Shown here one piece after another: positions 62,413 through 64,000 of a DNA stretch of 64,000 bases; the first letter of the stretch is position 1; each line of letters starts with the position of its first letter. The position numbers and the translations under genes were made by a program. The stretch covers positions 124,001-188,000 of the forward strand of contig OMWH01000009.1 in NCBI GenBank assembly GCA_900314755.1, in the 5' to 3' direction. The DNA comes from an uncultured Prevotellaceae bacterium. Its GTDB lineage: Bacteria > Bacteroidota > Bacteroidia > Bacteroidales > Bacteroidaceae. The notes under the pieces were generated by a model. It searched no databases. It was not told the origin of the DNA and saw nothing but the letters and a program-made list of their open reading frames with translations.

Positions 62413-62996
62413 GATATAGGGAATGTCTCGTTAAGCACTTGCTCTACGACCTTCGGGAAATACCGCATTTCCAACTGATGCTCTTTCTCTGCGATATCCT
62501 CAGCGGTATCTGTCGGAGAAAGAGCTACTTTATACTGTGCAATCATCTCACCAGAGTCACATACCGGGGTCACCCAATGGACAGTCATGCCTGTCTCTGT
62601 CTCGCCTGCCGCTTTCACTGCCTCATGCACATGATGTCCCCACATGCCTTTACCCCCATATTTAGGGAGGAGTGCAGGATGGATATTGATGATGCGGCGG
62701 GGAAAAGCGTCGATCAGGAAATCAGGGATAAGAGGCAGGAAACCTGCCAGCACAATGAACTGGATGTCATATTGCTGAAGCAAGGGCATCATCATTGATG
62801 CGTCATTGAGTTGCGGTTTGGGAACAACTGCCGTAGGTACCCCCAAGCGTTCTGCACGAGTCAGTGCATAGGCATCTGGCTTGTTACTCACTACTAAGGC
62901 ACAACAGTATCTTGCTGACGGAGCAAAATACCTGATTAGGTTCTCGCTGTTTGAGCCGTTACCTGAAACGAAAATGGCAATATTAATCTTTTCCAT
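62409..62996 (-). CDS. purN: Phosphoribosylglycinamide formyltransferase
   Basis: The 195-residue protein has IAIFVSGNGSNSENLI, QYDIQFIVLAGFLPLIPDFL, IINIHPALLPKYGGKGMWGHHVHEAV and TGMTVHWVTPVCDSGEMIAQ. The catalytic Asn-His-Asp are in the expected motifs (INIHPALLP, CDSGEMI). It formylates GAR in purine synthesis. It starts 1 nt after the mutY stop, and its end abuts a gene remnant on the other strand. Confidence 0.95.
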   Translation of the reverse strand: MEKINIAIFVSGNGSNSENLIRYFAPSARYCCALVVSNKPDAYALTRAERLGVPTAVVPKPQLNDASMMMPLLQQYDIQFIVLAGFLPLIPDFLIDAFPRRIINIHPALLPKYGGKGMWGHHVHEAVKAAGETETGMTVHWVTPVCDSGEMIAQYKVALSPTDTAEDIAEKEHQLEMRYFPKVVEQVLNETFPIS

Positions 62997-62997
62997 A

Positions 62998-63996
62998 TTA
63001 TCTGTCTAGTTCTTTAAATAGTATTTCTATCAACCGTGGGATGCCGTACTGGTCTATGTCACCTTCATGTATCCAGATATAGTCATCTGGCAATACCGGT
63101 CTTTCCTCAGGCTCCCACAAGAAAAAGTCTGCATAGAGTATGCGATGAGTCAGAACATGTTTCACGTTATGACATAACATAACAGCCCCAGAAGGGACTG
63201 CTTCCGTCAGCCAAGGCTCATAGAGCCCTTGCCAGATGTCCCCTTCAGGACGACGATGAATGGCAGTCATGCCCTTATACCTTATATATATATAAGTCAG
63301 GTGACGTTCCTTGACCTTCAACGTCTTACGCTTGACGGGCAGTTGCTCTATCCTACCCTCTCGCAAAGCAACGCAAGTCTCCTGCAAAGGACAAGTGGAA
63401 CATAACGGACTGGAGGGAGTACACTGGATGGCACCAAAGTCCATCATCGCCTGGTTAAAGAGACCTGCCCCCATCCCCTCCTTGTCGAGGGCGGGGAGCA
63501 ACAGTTCTTGTGCCAAAGCAGTAAACTCCTTTTTACCCCCGGTGGTATTGATGGGCGTATCTATCCCGTAATGGCGTGCCAGCACACGGTACACATTACC
63601 GTCAACGACAGCCGCAGGAATGTTGAAAGCGATGGAGCCAATAGCGGCAGCCGTATAGTCGCCTATCCCTTTCAGACTTTTGATACCTTCCAATGTGGTA
63701 GGGAATCCCCCCATCGCCACAATCTGTTTTGCCGCATAGTGCAGATTCCGGGCACGACTGTAATAGCCCAGTCCCTGCCACTCCCGCAAGACCTCATCTT
63801 CTGAAGCAGCAGCAAGTTCCTCCACCGTATGCCACCGCCGCATGAAACGCTCCCAATAGGGCTTTCCTTGCTCTATGCGGGTCTGCTGCAAAATGATTTC
63901 CGACAACCATATCGCATAAGGATCACGCGTCTCCCTCCATGGAAGAGAGCGTCCGTTTTCCTGAAACCACCGTAATATCGTTGTTGTGAAACTCAT
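62998..63996 (-). CDS. mutY: A/G-specific adenine glycosylase
   Basis: The 332-residue protein starts MSFTTTILRWFQENGRSLPW. It has the helix-hairpin-helix region LKGIGDYTAAAIGSIAF, the catalytic Glu in IILQQTRIEQGKPYWERF, VDGNVYRVLAR, the iron-sulfur cluster Cys residues (CTPSSPLCSTCPLQETC) and a C-terminal NUDIX-like domain. It removes adenine opposite 8-oxoguanine. The whole gene is inside the window; only 4 bases remain to the right edge. Confidence 0.96.
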   Translation of the reverse strand: MSFTTTILRWFQENGRSLPWRETRDPYAIWLSEIILQQTRIEQGKPYWERFMRRWHTVEELAAASEDEVLREWQGLGYYSRARNLHYAAKQIVAMGGFPTTLEGIKSLKGIGDYTAAAIGSIAFNIPAAVVDGNVYRVLARHYGIDTPINTTGGKKEFTALAQELLLPALDKEGMGAGLFNQAMMDFGAIQCTPSSPLCSTCPLQETCVALREGRIEQLPVKRKTLKVKERHLTYIYIRYKGMTAIHRRPEGDIWQGLYEPWLTEAVPSGAVMLCHNVKHVLTHRILYADFFLWEPEERPVLPDDYIWIHEGDIDQYGIPRLIEILFKELDR

Positions 63997-64000
63997 GAAG

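Overview
The window looks like chromosomal DNA of a Prevotella-type member of the Bacteroidales. Many genes are preceded by the Bacteroidetes housekeeping promoter (TTTG, 19-20 bp spacer, TAnnTTTG), and Shine-Dalgarno sites are rare. The gene families also fit: beta-propeller sensor kinase, DUF4492-cydAB, PorQ and PorE-like type IX secretion proteins, a C10 peptidase with a type IX sorting tail, and paired ExbD genes. GC content is near one half by eye.

Layout. 0-9 kb (minus strand): a polysaccharide-use block. It holds the edge of a secreted protein (possibly GH31), a propeller sensor kinase lacking its phosphoacceptor helix, a LacI regulator co-transcribed with a GH5 endoglucanase, a GH3 lipoprotein glucosidase and a LuxR-type response regulator. 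9-15 kb (minus): a coiled-coil protein, TolC, HlyD and two ABC-2 permeases, with no ATPase. 15-22 kb (plus): DUF4492-cydA-cydB, topB and a PorE-like lipoprotein. 22-24 kb (minus): DUF6249-PspC-ECF sigma-inner-membrane partner. 24-26.5 kb: rRNA methylase, thyA, folA. 26.5-28.6 kb (minus): ExbB/TolQ, a 46-residue membrane protein and two ExbD. 28.7-32 kb: the C10 protease, a 55-residue peptide gene and a truncated tRNA-Ser. 32-34.5 kb (minus): tatD, a polyprenyl synthase and tonB. 34.6-36.3 kb: porQ-cmk. 36.3-38 kb (minus): Y-family polymerase plus a YolD-like protein. 38-42 kb: a solute-binding lipoprotein, metY and cysK. 42-52 kb: four consecutive sensor histidine kinases with no response regulator, then an alpha-galactosidase and a MATE exporter. 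55.5-57.4 kb: a probable small RNA, rsmA and a hairpin-rich spacer. 57.4-61 kb: etfB-etfA-acyl-CoA dehydrogenase. 61-64 kb (minus): a bile-acid-type symporter, yraN, purN and mutY.

The most unusual features are these. (1) Arrays of small hairpins recur every 22 bp at three places (24.93, 39.38 and 56.86-57.06 kb); one lies inside a coding region although 22 is not a multiple of three. (2) The four-kinase cluster appears to come from duplication of an A-B pair, and the first member has Tyr in place of the phosphorylated His. (3) Two promoter-to-terminator units carry no ORF (about 5.69-5.78 kb and 55.58-55.81 kb). (4) A 5'-truncated tRNA-Ser(GGA) sits directly behind a perfect promoter. (5) Two gene-start remnants look like deletion scars (38.22 and 62.38 kb). 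(6) A probably leaderless Cys-containing uORF precedes metY-cysK. (7) Short repeat families recur in spacers inside operons. All calls rest on reading the sequence; no database search was possible.
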